The position numbers and the translations under genes are program-made. 6,061 nucleotides of DNA, from contig CAYJPK010000107.1 in NCBI GenBank assembly GCA_964372035.1, positions 1-6,061 on the forward strand, given 5' to 3'. The notes beneath the pieces were generated by a model, which did not search any database, was not told the DNA's origin, and saw nothing but the letters and a program-made list of their open reading frames with translations. The DNA comes from CAYJPK01 sp964372035. GTDB taxonomy: Bacteria; Desulfobacterota; Desulfovibrionia; Desulfovibrionales; Desulfovibrionaceae. Below, in pieces: positions 1 through 5,947 of the stretch (position 1 is the first letter of the stretch; every line of letters starts with the position of its first letter).

Positions 1-877
1 GCATATCACCAATTTCATCTAAAAATAAAGTCCCTCCATTTGCTAGCTCAAACTTACCTAATCGTCCTTCTTTGCTTGCACCAGTAAAAGTACCACCTTC
101 ATAACCAAAAAGTTCACTCTCGAGCAAATTATCTGGCACAGCCGCACAGTTTACAGCAATAAACGGTTTATCTTTTCTATTACTAGCATTATGAATTGCT
201 CTTGCCATTACCTCTTTGCCCGTGCCATGATCACCAAGAATTAATACTGGTGCATCTGTTGGTGCAGCAGTTGCTGCCATTTGCAAGGCTTTTGAAAATA
301 GTGGGTGCTTACCTTCAATTTCTGCAAAAGATTTTGGAAGTTCACGCTTTTCGTCTAGCTCTTGTTGATACAGGTTCACTAGCTCTTTAGTACGGTTAAG
401 CTCCTTATCTAATTCATGGTATTCAGTTATATCTTCAAAAACAGAAATAATGCCAAGCAGCTCTTCGTTTTGAAATAAAGTATTGATATTAACTTTAACT
501 GTTTTATTGAGTGTTTTGATTAAAACAATTTTATCGTGGATTGGTTTTTGTGTTTTAAGGACTTCAAGCATGAGTGCTTCTGGTTCAACTTCAGACATTA
601 AACGCCCAATTACTCTATTAATTTTTATGCCAAGTATATTTTCATATTGCTCGTTGCAATAAAAAATTTTTCCTGTTGTATCAATAGCAACTACTCCAAC
701 AGGGCAATTATTTAAAATGTTGCTTAACACTAAAGGAGTGCATGAGTTTTTAATAAATTCTATCTTTTCAAAGTCTAGCATATCACAAGCAAAATCTGAT
801 GAGGCTGGTTTATTAATGCTAAGAACATCAGATAAATTGTAGGGTTTTATTTTGCTGCTAAGCTCTGAATTTTTCAT
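1..877 (-). CDS. Sigma-54-dependent transcriptional regulator, PAS + AAA+ (3' part outside window)
   Basis: Enhancer-binding activator of RNA polymerase-sigma-54. The visible part is 292 codons, starting at ATG 877-875 and cut by the left edge just after Walker B. Residues about 52-152 form a PAS domain (typical start CPVGVVAIDTTGKI, end VFEDITEYHEL), followed by a charged coiled-coil linker at about 153-180. The AAA+ domain begins near residue 184. Its Walker A is GDHGTGKE (215-222), where GESGTGKE is usual. The sigma-54-contacting loop is GTFTGA (262-267, usually GAFTGA), and Walker B is GGTLFLDEIGDM (281-292). The remaining AAA+ part and the expected C-terminal HTH lie outside the window. 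There is no receiver domain, so the PAS domain is the likely signal input. The ribosome site is weak (TGGAAAA), unlike the strong sites of the operon genes. The gene follows the permease on the same strand after a 13-bp dyad. The sigma-54 promoter at the head of the operon makes that operon its obvious target, which is inference. The family assignment is secure. Confidence 0.95.
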   Translation of the reverse strand, partial: MKNSELSSKIKPYNLSDVLSINKPASSDFACDMLDFEKIEFIKNSCTPLVLSNILNNCPVGVVAIDTTGKIFYCNEQYENILGIKINRVIGRLMSEVEPEALMLEVLKTQKPIHDKIVLIKTLNKTVKVNINTLFQNEELLGIISVFEDITEYHELDKELNRTKELVNLYQQELDEKRELPKSFAEIEGKHPLFSKALQMAATAAPTDAPVLILGDHGTGKEVMARAIHNASNRKDKPFIAVNCAAVPDNLLESELFGYEGGTFTGASKEGRLGKFELANGGTLFLDEIGDM

Positions 878-892
878 GTTTTTTCCAGCGTA

Positions 893-932
893 AAATGTCT
901 TAGGGTGTAAGTCATATTACCCTAAGACATTT
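893..932 (-). terminator. 13-bp perfect inverted repeat; probable operon terminator or regulator-gene operator
   Basis: AAATGTCTTAGGG (893-905) and CCCTAAGACATTT (920-932) are perfect inverted complements around a 14-nt loop. The dyad sits between the permease stop (950) and the regulator start (877). Read on the minus strand, the stem ends in ATTTTA with no long U-tract, so it is a weak candidate for an intrinsic terminator. It lies immediately after the -10 of the candidate regulator promoter, so it could also act as an operator or a 5'-leader hairpin. The dyad itself is certain; its role is not. Confidence 0.55.
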
Positions 933-960
933 AGTATAAAAAATCAATATTATATGCCAA
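933..960 (-). promoter_or_regulatory. Candidate sigma-70 promoter for the regulator gene
   Basis: On the minus strand TTGGCA (960-955) and TATACT (938-933) are separated by 16 nt, close to the sigma-70 -35/-10 consensus. Transcription would start near 926, about 50 nt before the regulator's ATG. It overlaps the last codons of the permease gene. It would let the regulator be made independently of the operon it presumably activates. AT-rich DNA gives such matches by chance, so this is tentative. Confidence 0.35.
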
Positions 961-2323
961 AAATTTTGCCAACAATCCAAGCAGAAGAATAATAAGTCAT
1001 AAATTGAACACCTGTGTGAATACCAAAATAACGGTTCAAAATACCACCAAATATTGCAATTGAAATCGAAATTCCAACGCCAATGATACCGGCTTCAGCA
1101 TATGAAAGCACAATGATAAGACCTGCAAACATGCTGATAATAGCTTCTTGACTAACTTTTTTTAGTACCCATGCACTAGCTTTTCTAGCATAGTTCATTG
1201 AAAACGGATACGCTATAATCAAAGCTAAAATCAAACCAATTGTACCATAAATCCAAAATTCTAATGGGCTAAGTAGCGTACTTAAATTATGGATTTTAGG
1301 ACTAGTAGTAAATACAGGAGGTGCATTGAATAAAGGAGCTGCTGGTCCAAGTCCCATAGGGCTTAGTGGCAAGCCAAAAGCGATTAACGGAATAACAGTT
1401 TCTGCAATATAAGTTGACTGAGTTACGCCATTCATCGCAGCTAAAGAGCTAGTACATTTTTGATATATCCCCTTAACTTTCGCACTAACAAATTCACCTG
1501 TCATAACTGTCATACCTACAGGACTAAAAGTAAATGTTAGTGAAGAGATAGATGCACATAATACAGTGTAAAATTGTTGCTCTTTTGAAAGGATTTTAAG
1601 AGGATTTGGAAAATAACCAGACCACTTCTTAATTTCAGGAGCTAACCAAAAATGCCTTGGTTTATCACGCAGTAGTGTTTTACTTGAAACTGGTGAAAGC
1701 ACAGTTAGTAAGTCAGCAAATAAAGGACCAATAGCAATTCCTAAGAAAAAGCTAATAAATACGCCTTTTTGTCCACCTGCAAGTGCAAACTTTGATAAAG
1801 ATTGGATAAAAATGGCAAAAGGTATGAGCATAAAAATACTACCAAATCGCCCAGCTGAGGTATAAGCAATAACAATAGAAGCTATTGTAAAAATTACAGG
1901 CGCCCATGACTTAACAACATCACCAAGCGGTGCAAGCACTGTTGCAAAACCAATAGAAATTGGTAACGCAATAAATGTTGCAATAATACCACCAGAAATC
2001 ATTTTACGTAAAGCCATGTGCGGTACGCCTATTTGACGTAATGTCCCAGAATCTTTAAGCATAGGAACAGCCATGGTGTCCCCAGGGATGCCTAGCAATG
2101 CTGTTGGTATTGAGTGTGTCATGTTTTTTGAAACGATAGAAGCCATGAACCATGAGAAAATACCCGCAGGCGGAACTCCTAGCAATACGACAAGCAAGGT
2201 CAAAGGGGCAATAGTTGCTGTTTCATCTGTACCAGAAATCATACCTATGAATGAAAAGACAATACTGCCAGCAAAAGCCATTCCTAAACTCCATATTAGG
2301 TTACTAAATAAAGTATCTTCCAT
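950..2323 (-). CDS. TctA-like large permease of a carboxylate transporter
   Basis: Polytopic membrane protein of 457 residues, rich in hydrophobic helices over its whole length. It resembles the large 12-helix subunit of tripartite tricarboxylate transporters (TctA family), which is usually near 500 residues. Two related segments each carry a conserved Gly-[Ile/Leu]-Pro loop: IPTALLGIPGDTMAVPML (72-88) and PLIAFGLPLSPMGLGPAAPL (312-331, preceded by the helix with ETV). This matches the two-halves architecture of TctA, whose loops bind substrate and cation. The canonical N-terminal PGxGG-type motif is not recognisable, as IGMISGTDETATIAP stands there, so this is a divergent member. It starts inside the stop of the preceding gene (TAATG) with the ribosome site AAAGGAG (2337-2331) 7 nt upstream. 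It is the last gene before the dyad. Context suggests uptake of mevalonate or a similar hydroxy-acid across the inner membrane, but the substrate is inferred from neighbours only. Confidence 0.75.
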   Translation of the reverse strand: MEDTLFSNLIWSLGMAFAGSIVFSFIGMISGTDETATIAPLTLLVVLLGVPPAGIFSWFMASIVSKNMTHSIPTALLGIPGDTMAVPMLKDSGTLRQIGVPHMALRKMISGGIIATFIALPISIGFATVLAPLGDVVKSWAPVIFTIASIVIAYTSAGRFGSIFMLIPFAIFIQSLSKFALAGGQKGVFISFFLGIAIGPLFADLLTVLSPVSSKTLLRDKPRHFWLAPEIKKWSGYFPNPLKILSKEQQFYTVLCASISSLTFTFSPVGMTVMTGEFVSAKVKGIYQKCTSSLAAMNGVTQSTYIAETVIPLIAFGLPLSPMGLGPAAPLFNAPPVFTTSPKIHNLSTLLSPLEFWIYGTIGLILALIIAYPFSMNYARKASAWVLKKVSQEAIISMFAGLIIVLSYAEAGIIGVGISISIAIFGGILNRYFGIHTGVQFMTYYSSAWIVGKIFGI

Positions 2324-2760
2324 TATTTTTCTCCTTTTGCCTTGTTTGCAATATTTTTAAACATATCATAAATTTCAAGCTCTTGCATCTCTTCTTTTGT
2401 TGAATCACTCATTGCATTGATTGCTTCAAGCTCTTCTTCTGGATCAATATTTAATTCAGTAATCATTCTTTCTCTGTCTTCAGCAGTGAATTCTTGTTCT
2501 GAAAATGTCCGCTTTGGTGGAAACAGTTTTGCACAAATTATTGCGGACACTATACAGCCAAAGATTCCAACAATTAGCCCCATTGCTTTTTGTAGTGGCA
2601 AAACCATATCAGGACGCATTTGCTTTATAATGTTAAAACCAATTAGAAAGGCTGTTAAACTTATCGCTATACCTATGATTATTGCAATTGCAAGATGCTT
2701 TAAATCAACGGTATCACCCCATATATCTGCATACATCTTTTTATTTTTTTCTTTTTCCAT
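2323..2760 (-). CDS. Small two-helix membrane protein, putative partner of the TctA-like permease
   Basis: 145 residues that I do not recognise as a named family. After a lysine-rich N-terminus (MEKEKNKK) it has two clear hydrophobic segments, at about 21-45 (LAIAIIIGIAISLTAFLIGF) and 59-80 (AMGLIVGIFGCIVSAIICAK). A charged, mostly acidic C-terminal tail of about 65 residues follows (81-145, with EFTAEDRERM, DPEEELEAI, STKEEMQELE). The lysines before the first helix and two helices suggest both ends lie in the cytoplasm. Position and overlap with the permease start (TAATG at 2325-2321) imply coupled translation and fixed stoichiometry. That is the place a TctB-type small subunit would take, but TctB proteins usually have four helices and no such tail. 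The ribosome site AAGGA (2772-2768) is 7 nt before the ATG, and the gap to mvaA is 22 nt. The gene is convincing; the partner role is inference. Confidence 0.85.
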   Translation of the reverse strand: MEKEKNKKMYADIWGDTVDLKHLAIAIIIGIAISLTAFLIGFNIIKQMRPDMVLPLQKAMGLIVGIFGCIVSAIICAKLFPPKRTFSEQEFTAEDRERMITELNIDPEEELEAINAMSDSTKEEMQELEIYDMFKNIANKAKGEK

Positions 2761-2782
2761 GGTTGCATCCTTAGTAAAATGT

Positions 2783-4042
2783 TTACATTTGCTTTAGTAG
2801 TTCAATTGCTCTTTCTAATCGAATATTTTTTTCCTTAATAAGTGTTTGTGCTAGTTCTTCAACTTGTTCAGGTTTTGCACCAGCTGTGACAGCTATGGTA
2901 CGTGCATGAAGTGACATATGCCCTCTTTGCACTCCCTCGGTACTTAGAACACGAAGAGCAGCTAAATTTTGTGATAAACCTAAAGCCGCAAATATTTCGC
3001 CAAGCTCATTTGCAGTTTCAACACCAAGCATTTTAATGCCAACTTGAGCAACTGGGTGAACTTTAGTTGCACCACCAACAAGTCCAACAGCCATTGGAAT
3101 TTCTATACTACCAACTAAATTACCTTCTTTATCTTTTTCCCAAACGGTTAGTGGTCTATACCTACCTGAACGAGCTGCATAAGCATGAGCTCCAGATTCA
3201 ATAGCACGTGTATCATTTCCTGTTGCAAGCACAGCCGCACTAATTCCATTCATAATGCCTTTATTGTGGGTAGCAGCACGATAAGGGTCAACATCAGCTA
3301 ATGCATAAGCAGTAATAATTCCATCAACAATTTCCTCACCACCAATATCAGCCGCAGGAATTTTTGCCCAAGCACGAGCTAATCTTTTATCAGCAAGGTT
3401 TGATAAAATACGCAAAAATACCTTTCCACCACATAAACTTTCAATACGTGGAGCTAAAGCTTCTGCCATGGTATTGACAGCGTTAGCACCCATAGCATCA
3501 CGTGTATCAACAATTAAGTGTGTAACAACCATCTTACCACGAATAGGGGAATCTAGTATCTCAACTTCAATATCCTTTGCACCACCGCCAAACTTAACAA
3601 GCATTGGGTCAAGCAAGTTTGCCGCTTCAATTAACTCTTGTTTAGCATCTAAAATACGAATTCTTGCTGCAGTTGGATCTAGAACATCAATCGCTTGAAT
3701 TTGAGCACGCATAAGAGGGTCTGTGCTAGATGTAAAAAAGCCACCTGATTTACGGATAACTTTTGCCATATTACTTGCAGCAGCAATAACAGATGGTTCT
3801 TCTGTAGCCATAGGAATTAAATAATCTTTACCATTTATTTTAAAGTTCATACCAACACCAAATGGAATTTGAATAACTCCTATAGCATTTTCCACCATGT
3901 GGTTTGCAACATCGAATGGCAAAGAGCCAGTATCAGCTAAGCATGCAAAATCATCATCGCTTAAATTGCAAAATTCTGCTATTTCTTTTTGCTTTTCAGC
4001 CAATGTTAATTTATAAAAACCTGAAAATTCACTTGTCTTCAT
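2783..4042 (-). CDS. mvaA: Hydroxymethylglutaryl-CoA reductase, class II, degradative (NADH type)
   Basis: Cytoplasmic class II HMG-CoA reductase of 419 residues, against 428 in Pseudomonas mevalonii MvaA, and collinear throughout from memory of that sequence. Reaction: mevalonate + CoA + 2 NAD+ to HMG-CoA + 2 NADH, reversible. The catalytic residues are present: Glu82 in EEPS (81-84), Lys261 in ATHNKGIMNGI (257-267), Asp277 in ATGND (273-277) and His375 in RGHMSLHA (373-380). The nucleotide-site motif DAMGAN is at 182-187. Asp145 (in ANLLDP) aligns with P. mevalonii Asp146, the residue tied to NAD(H) rather than NADP(H) use, which supports a catabolic role. The conserved GLVGGATKVHP is at 320-330. 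Ribosome site AAGGAG (4055-4050) lies 7 nt before the ATG, and the gene starts 21 nt after the AtuA C-terminal gene. No other mevalonate-pathway biosynthetic gene is nearby, again pointing to degradation. Function is well supported; the in vivo direction is inferred. Confidence 0.95.
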   Translation of the reverse strand: MKTSEFSGFYKLTLAEKQKEIAEFCNLSDDDFACLADTGSLPFDVANHMVENAIGVIQIPFGVGMNFKINGKDYLIPMATEEPSVIAAASNMAKVIRKSGGFFTSSTDPLMRAQIQAIDVLDPTAARIRILDAKQELIEAANLLDPMLVKFGGGAKDIEVEILDSPIRGKMVVTHLIVDTRDAMGANAVNTMAEALAPRIESLCGGKVFLRILSNLADKRLARAWAKIPAADIGGEEIVDGIITAYALADVDPYRAATHNKGIMNGISAAVLATGNDTRAIESGAHAYAARSGRYRPLTVWEKDKEGNLVGSIEIPMAVGLVGGATKVHPVAQVGIKMLGVETANELGEIFAALGLSQNLAALRVLSTEGVQRGHMSLHARTIAVTAGAKPEQVEELAQTLIKEKNIRLERAIELLKQM

Positions 4043-4063
4043 CTTACTACTCCTTATATTAGC

Positions 4064-4384
4064 TTAATCATCTAGCTCAATTTCAATTCTTAAAAGTGCG
4101 GAAGCCATTGTCTTACCCAAAGTGTCTAAACGTAGTGACTGTGTTGCTCCGCCATCTAGAGCACCATAAAGCACAAAGTTAAGACCTTGTAGGCTATCAA
4201 CCTCATAGCGAACAACATCACCTTTTACCATATTTCCAAAATGTTTTTTAACCTTATCAGGTGTTAGTTCACGCTTTAAAATAGGGTAATATTTATCCTC
4301 ACGAGCAAAAACACATATATTACTTACATCTCCCTTGTCACCAGAGCGAGCATGGGCAATTTTATATAATTGTTGCTTAGACAT
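4064..4384 (-). CDS. AtuA-like C-terminal (ferredoxin-fold) domain encoded as a separate protein
   Basis: Small soluble protein of 106 residues that corresponds to the C-terminal domain of longer AtuA-type proteins. The signature is IAHARSGDKGDVSNICV at about 9-25, followed by LTPDKVKKHFGNMVKGDVVRYE (41-62). NFVLYGALDGGATQSLRLD (69-87) and a terminal helix LGKTMASALLRIEIEL complete the domain. The SGDKGD/N and GGATxSLRxD motifs are those I associate with this domain in acyclic-terpene utilisation and related CoA-thioester clusters. Its biochemical role is not established. Its ATG shares a base with the stop of the upstream N-terminal partner (TAATG at 4386-4382), and the ribosome site GAGGTG (4395-4390) lies inside that partner's last codons. 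Translation is therefore coupled and the two proteins probably form one complex. Both parts have complete ends, so this looks like a natural split rather than a broken gene. Confidence 0.9.
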   Translation of the reverse strand: MSKQQLYKIAHARSGDKGDVSNICVFAREDKYYPILKRELTPDKVKKHFGNMVKGDVVRYEVDSLQGLNFVLYGALDGGATQSLRLDTLGKTMASALLRIEIELDD

Positions 4385-5739
4385 TAATTCACCTCATGTA
4401 TTTTGGTTTCAAGTTTCACGGCATCTTTTGGAATTAGAGTTGGCCATAGTGCTATTATTTCTGTAGCCTTTGGTCTTCCACCAAAAAAGCAGTTTGCAGG
4501 AGGGCCATTTAAATTGAATGGTGCAATTTCAGGAGCTAATTTTGCTGCTTCACGTTTATCCTTTGTACGAATTGCTACACGTAAAACAACTTCATTTGGC
4601 TCATAATCAATTTTAGTTACAGTATCAAGATGTAAAGCATTAACTCCAAGCAAATCAAAGCGAATATCATCGGCTTTTAAATTTAATTTTTGTAAACGCT
4701 TTAGTAAAATATCTTGAGCTTTCTTTGCTTTTTCAATAGCAAAAGGCCATGCATATGGTAGATAAGCAACTATACGATAACCCGCACTTATGCCTAAACA
4801 TAGTTTTAGTTTGTCAGATGGTACTTTTCCATTTACACCATTTACTTCTACTACGTCTTTTTGCTTTTGCTGCAACGAGATATTACTAAAATCAGCTATA
4901 ACGTCAGGAGTTAAATAGTTGGCGGGATCGTGAATTTCGTATAAGAGTTGCTCTTTTAAAGCTTGTTCACAAATTACACCACCGCTTTGTTTTGTTTTTG
5001 TGATTAACAAATCATCAGCAGTTAATTCAGCTATTGGGTAGCCTAAGTTTTCAAGCCCCTCAACTTCTTGCCAAGCATAATCAAAATTACCACCTGAACC
5101 TTGCCCGCCACACTCAAGCAAGTGCCCAGCTAAAATTCCTCTAGCAAGATTCTTATAGTCATCAGGTGCAATATTAAATTCATGAGCGTATGGAGCTAAA
5201 AACATGCTCGAATCTGTACAGCGACCAGTTAAGATTATATCTGCGCCATCGGCAATGCATTGCTTTAATGGTAAATGCCCATAATAAACATTTGCATTCA
5301 CAATATACGGTTTAATTTCATCTAGGCTTTGCCCCGTATCCATATTAGTTATTTCTAAACCACTGGCTTGTAAGTTATCAAGCTGGTCAAGCAAATCATC
5401 ACCGTAAACAGCGCCTATTTTACACTTTAATCCCTTAGCCTTAATAACATCGCTCAGTGCATCAACTGCACCACCAATGTTCATGCCACCGGCATTGCTA
5501 ATTACTTTAATCCCTTGTTCAAGGCATGGTTCGCTAATATCTTGCATCAACTTAATAAAATCTTTTGCATAGCCATCAGCAGCATTTCTTTGTTTTTGCC
5601 GTTGGAGTATTGAAAGCGTAAGCTCGGCTAAATAATCACAAGCTAAATAATCTAATTGTCCGTGATGTACCATGTCAATAGCTGCATCGTTGCTATCACC
5701 CCAAAAGCCTTGCCCCCCGCCAATTCGTATTTTTTTCAT
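4384..5739 (-). CDS. AtuA-like N-terminal domain protein (DUF1446 family), first gene of the operon
   Basis: Soluble protein of 451 residues of the DUF1446/AtuA family, named for acyclic terpene (citronellol/geranyl) utilisation. Family hallmarks seen: GGGQGFWGDS (7-16), LDYLACDYLAELTLSIL (29-45), NAGGMN (82-87), YYGHLPL (152-158) and TGRCTDS (171-177). Further on are the glycine-rich GHLLECGGQGSGGNF (205-219), GYPIAEL then SGGV (252-255), and the C-terminal NGPPANCFFGGRP (411-423). The enzymatic activity of the family is not settled; a lyase step on a branched hydroxyglutaryl-CoA has been proposed for AtuA. Full-length AtuA proteins carry a further C-terminal domain that is here a separate downstream gene. 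Start chosen at ATG 5739-5737, preceded by AAAGGA (5751-5746) at 6 nt spacing; the IRIGGGQGFWGDS motif begins right after it, as in relatives. As the first gene after a sigma-54 promoter and upstream of mvaA, its substrate is probably HMG-CoA or a near neighbour (inference). Confidence 0.93.
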   Translation of the reverse strand: MKKIRIGGGQGFWGDSNDAAIDMVHHGQLDYLACDYLAELTLSILQRQKQRNAADGYAKDFIKLMQDISEPCLEQGIKVISNAGGMNIGGAVDALSDVIKAKGLKCKIGAVYGDDLLDQLDNLQASGLEITNMDTGQSLDEIKPYIVNANVYYGHLPLKQCIADGADIILTGRCTDSSMFLAPYAHEFNIAPDDYKNLARGILAGHLLECGGQGSGGNFDYAWQEVEGLENLGYPIAELTADDLLITKTKQSGGVICEQALKEQLLYEIHDPANYLTPDVIADFSNISLQQKQKDVVEVNGVNGKVPSDKLKLCLGISAGYRIVAYLPYAWPFAIEKAKKAQDILLKRLQKLNLKADDIRFDLLGVNALHLDTVTKIDYEPNEVVLRVAIRTKDKREAAKLAPEIAPFNLNGPPANCFFGGRPKATEIIALWPTLIPKDAVKLETKIHEVN

Positions 5740-5767
5740 TTAGAATCCTTTGGTTTAATGGTTATGA

Positions 5768-5783
5768 TATATACTTTGTATAA
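5768..5783. promoter_or_regulatory. Degenerate GTATA dyad covering the predicted +1
   Basis: TATATACTTTGTATAA agrees at 13 of 16 positions with the 16-mer at 5940-5955, in the same orientation. It directly abuts the -12 box and covers the expected transcription start near 5772. A protein bound here would block the promoter, so this could be a repressor site, or a low-affinity site for negative feedback. It is weaker than the upstream copies. Confidence 0.35.
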
Positions 5784-5800
5784 GCAAAATACATACCAAG
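5783..5800 (-). promoter_or_regulatory. Sigma-54 (-24/-12) promoter of the operon
   Basis: Minus-strand sequence CTTGGTATGTATTTTGCT matches TTGGCACG-N4-TTGCW. The invariant GG (5797-5796) and GC (5785-5784) are separated by exactly 10 nt, the required spacing. The predicted start is near 5772, giving a leader of about 33 nt with a good ribosome site before the ATG at 5739. The presence of a sigma-54 activator gene at the other end of the operon supports the call. The -24 box deviates (TATG instead of CACG), so the promoter may be of moderate strength. Confidence 0.75.
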
Positions 5801-5802
5801 AC

Positions 5803-5815
5803 TAACAGCTTGATT
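5803..5815 (-). promoter_or_regulatory. IHF-consensus site between promoter and upstream dyads
   Basis: AATCAAGCTGTTA on the minus strand is a perfect match to the IHF consensus WATCAANNNNTTR. It lies about 31-43 bp upstream of the predicted start, between the -24 box and the first upstream dyad. That is where a bending protein usually assists enhancer-to-promoter looping at sigma-54 promoters. The match is visible; actual binding, and whether this organism has IHF, are unknown. Confidence 0.5.
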
Positions 5816-5849
5816 TTATTGTGTTTTACATAGGGGAGATATAGGGGGA

Positions 5850-5870
5850 ATTGTATATAAAGTATACAAT
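5850..5870. promoter_or_regulatory. Upstream dyad 1: 8-bp arms ATTGTATA / TATACAAT, 5-bp spacer
   Basis: ATTGTATA (5850-5857) and TATACAAT (5863-5870) form a perfect dyad about 88 bp upstream of the predicted sigma-54 start, a typical enhancer position. Its inner 16-mer GTATATAAAGTATACA (5853-5868) recurs exactly, inverted, at 5940-5955. It is a strong candidate binding site for the sigma-54 regulator or a second regulator. Confidence 0.65.
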
Positions 5871-5919
5871 AAAATTTATAAGCTAGCTACTTTCCAATGT
5901 ACGAGCCATGTTATAACAG

Positions 5920-5929
5920 TTGTATACAA
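5920..5929. promoter_or_regulatory. Perfect 10-bp palindrome TTGTATACAA
   Basis: TTGTATACAA is fully self-complementary and shares the TTGTATA half-site of dyad 1, without the 5-bp spacer. This form resembles operators of GntR/FCD-family repressors (as I recall, MdcY of a malonate operon binds ATTGTATACAAT). It overlaps the -35 of a candidate plus-strand promoter, as a repressor site would. Confidence 0.5.
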
Positions 5930-5947
5930 AATAAACATATGTATACT
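5920..5947 (+). promoter_or_regulatory. Candidate sigma-70 promoter for the divergent gene
   Basis: TTGTAT (5920-5925) and TATACT (5942-5947) are separated by 16 nt on the plus strand. The start would be near 5954, leaving a leader of about 95 nt before the ATG at 6050. Both hexamers lie inside dyad elements, which would make the promoter repressible by whatever binds them. AT-richness makes this tentative; 5956-6049 shows only short AT-rich repeats besides. Confidence 0.35.

Noticed and set aside
196..390. Plus-strand open frame opposite the regulator gene
   Set aside because: It lies entirely antisense to the well-conserved linker and AAA+ coding sequence and has no recognisable domain.
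2073..2797. Two plus-strand open frames of 95 and 126 codons opposite the permease and small membrane protein
   Set aside because: They are antisense to convincing genes with good ribosome sites; their hydrophobic or serine-rich composition follows from the opposite strand.
2783..4042. MvaA as a biosynthetic (mevalonate-forming) enzyme
   Set aside because: The Asp tied to NAD(H) use is present, and the neighbours are a transporter and AtuA genes with no mevalonate kinase or HMG-CoA synthase; the direction is still not proven.
4382..4386. AtuA split as a frameshift or sequencing error
   Set aside because: The upstream frame ends after its expected GGRP-containing end, and the downstream gene has its own ATG, a GAGGTG ribosome site and a complete domain; this fits a natural split.
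3468..4606. Plus-strand open frames at 3468-3698 and 4403-4606
   Set aside because: Both are antisense to mvaA and the AtuA-like gene, whose conserved motifs fix the coding strand.
5830..5847. ATAGGGG repeated at 5830-5836 and 5841-5847, one helical turn apart
   Set aside because: Two 7-mers only, with no link to a known site; noted but too short to call.
5881..5888. AGCTAGCT palindrome between the dyads
   Set aside because: An 8-bp palindrome is expected by chance at this scale and is unrelated to the GTATA elements.
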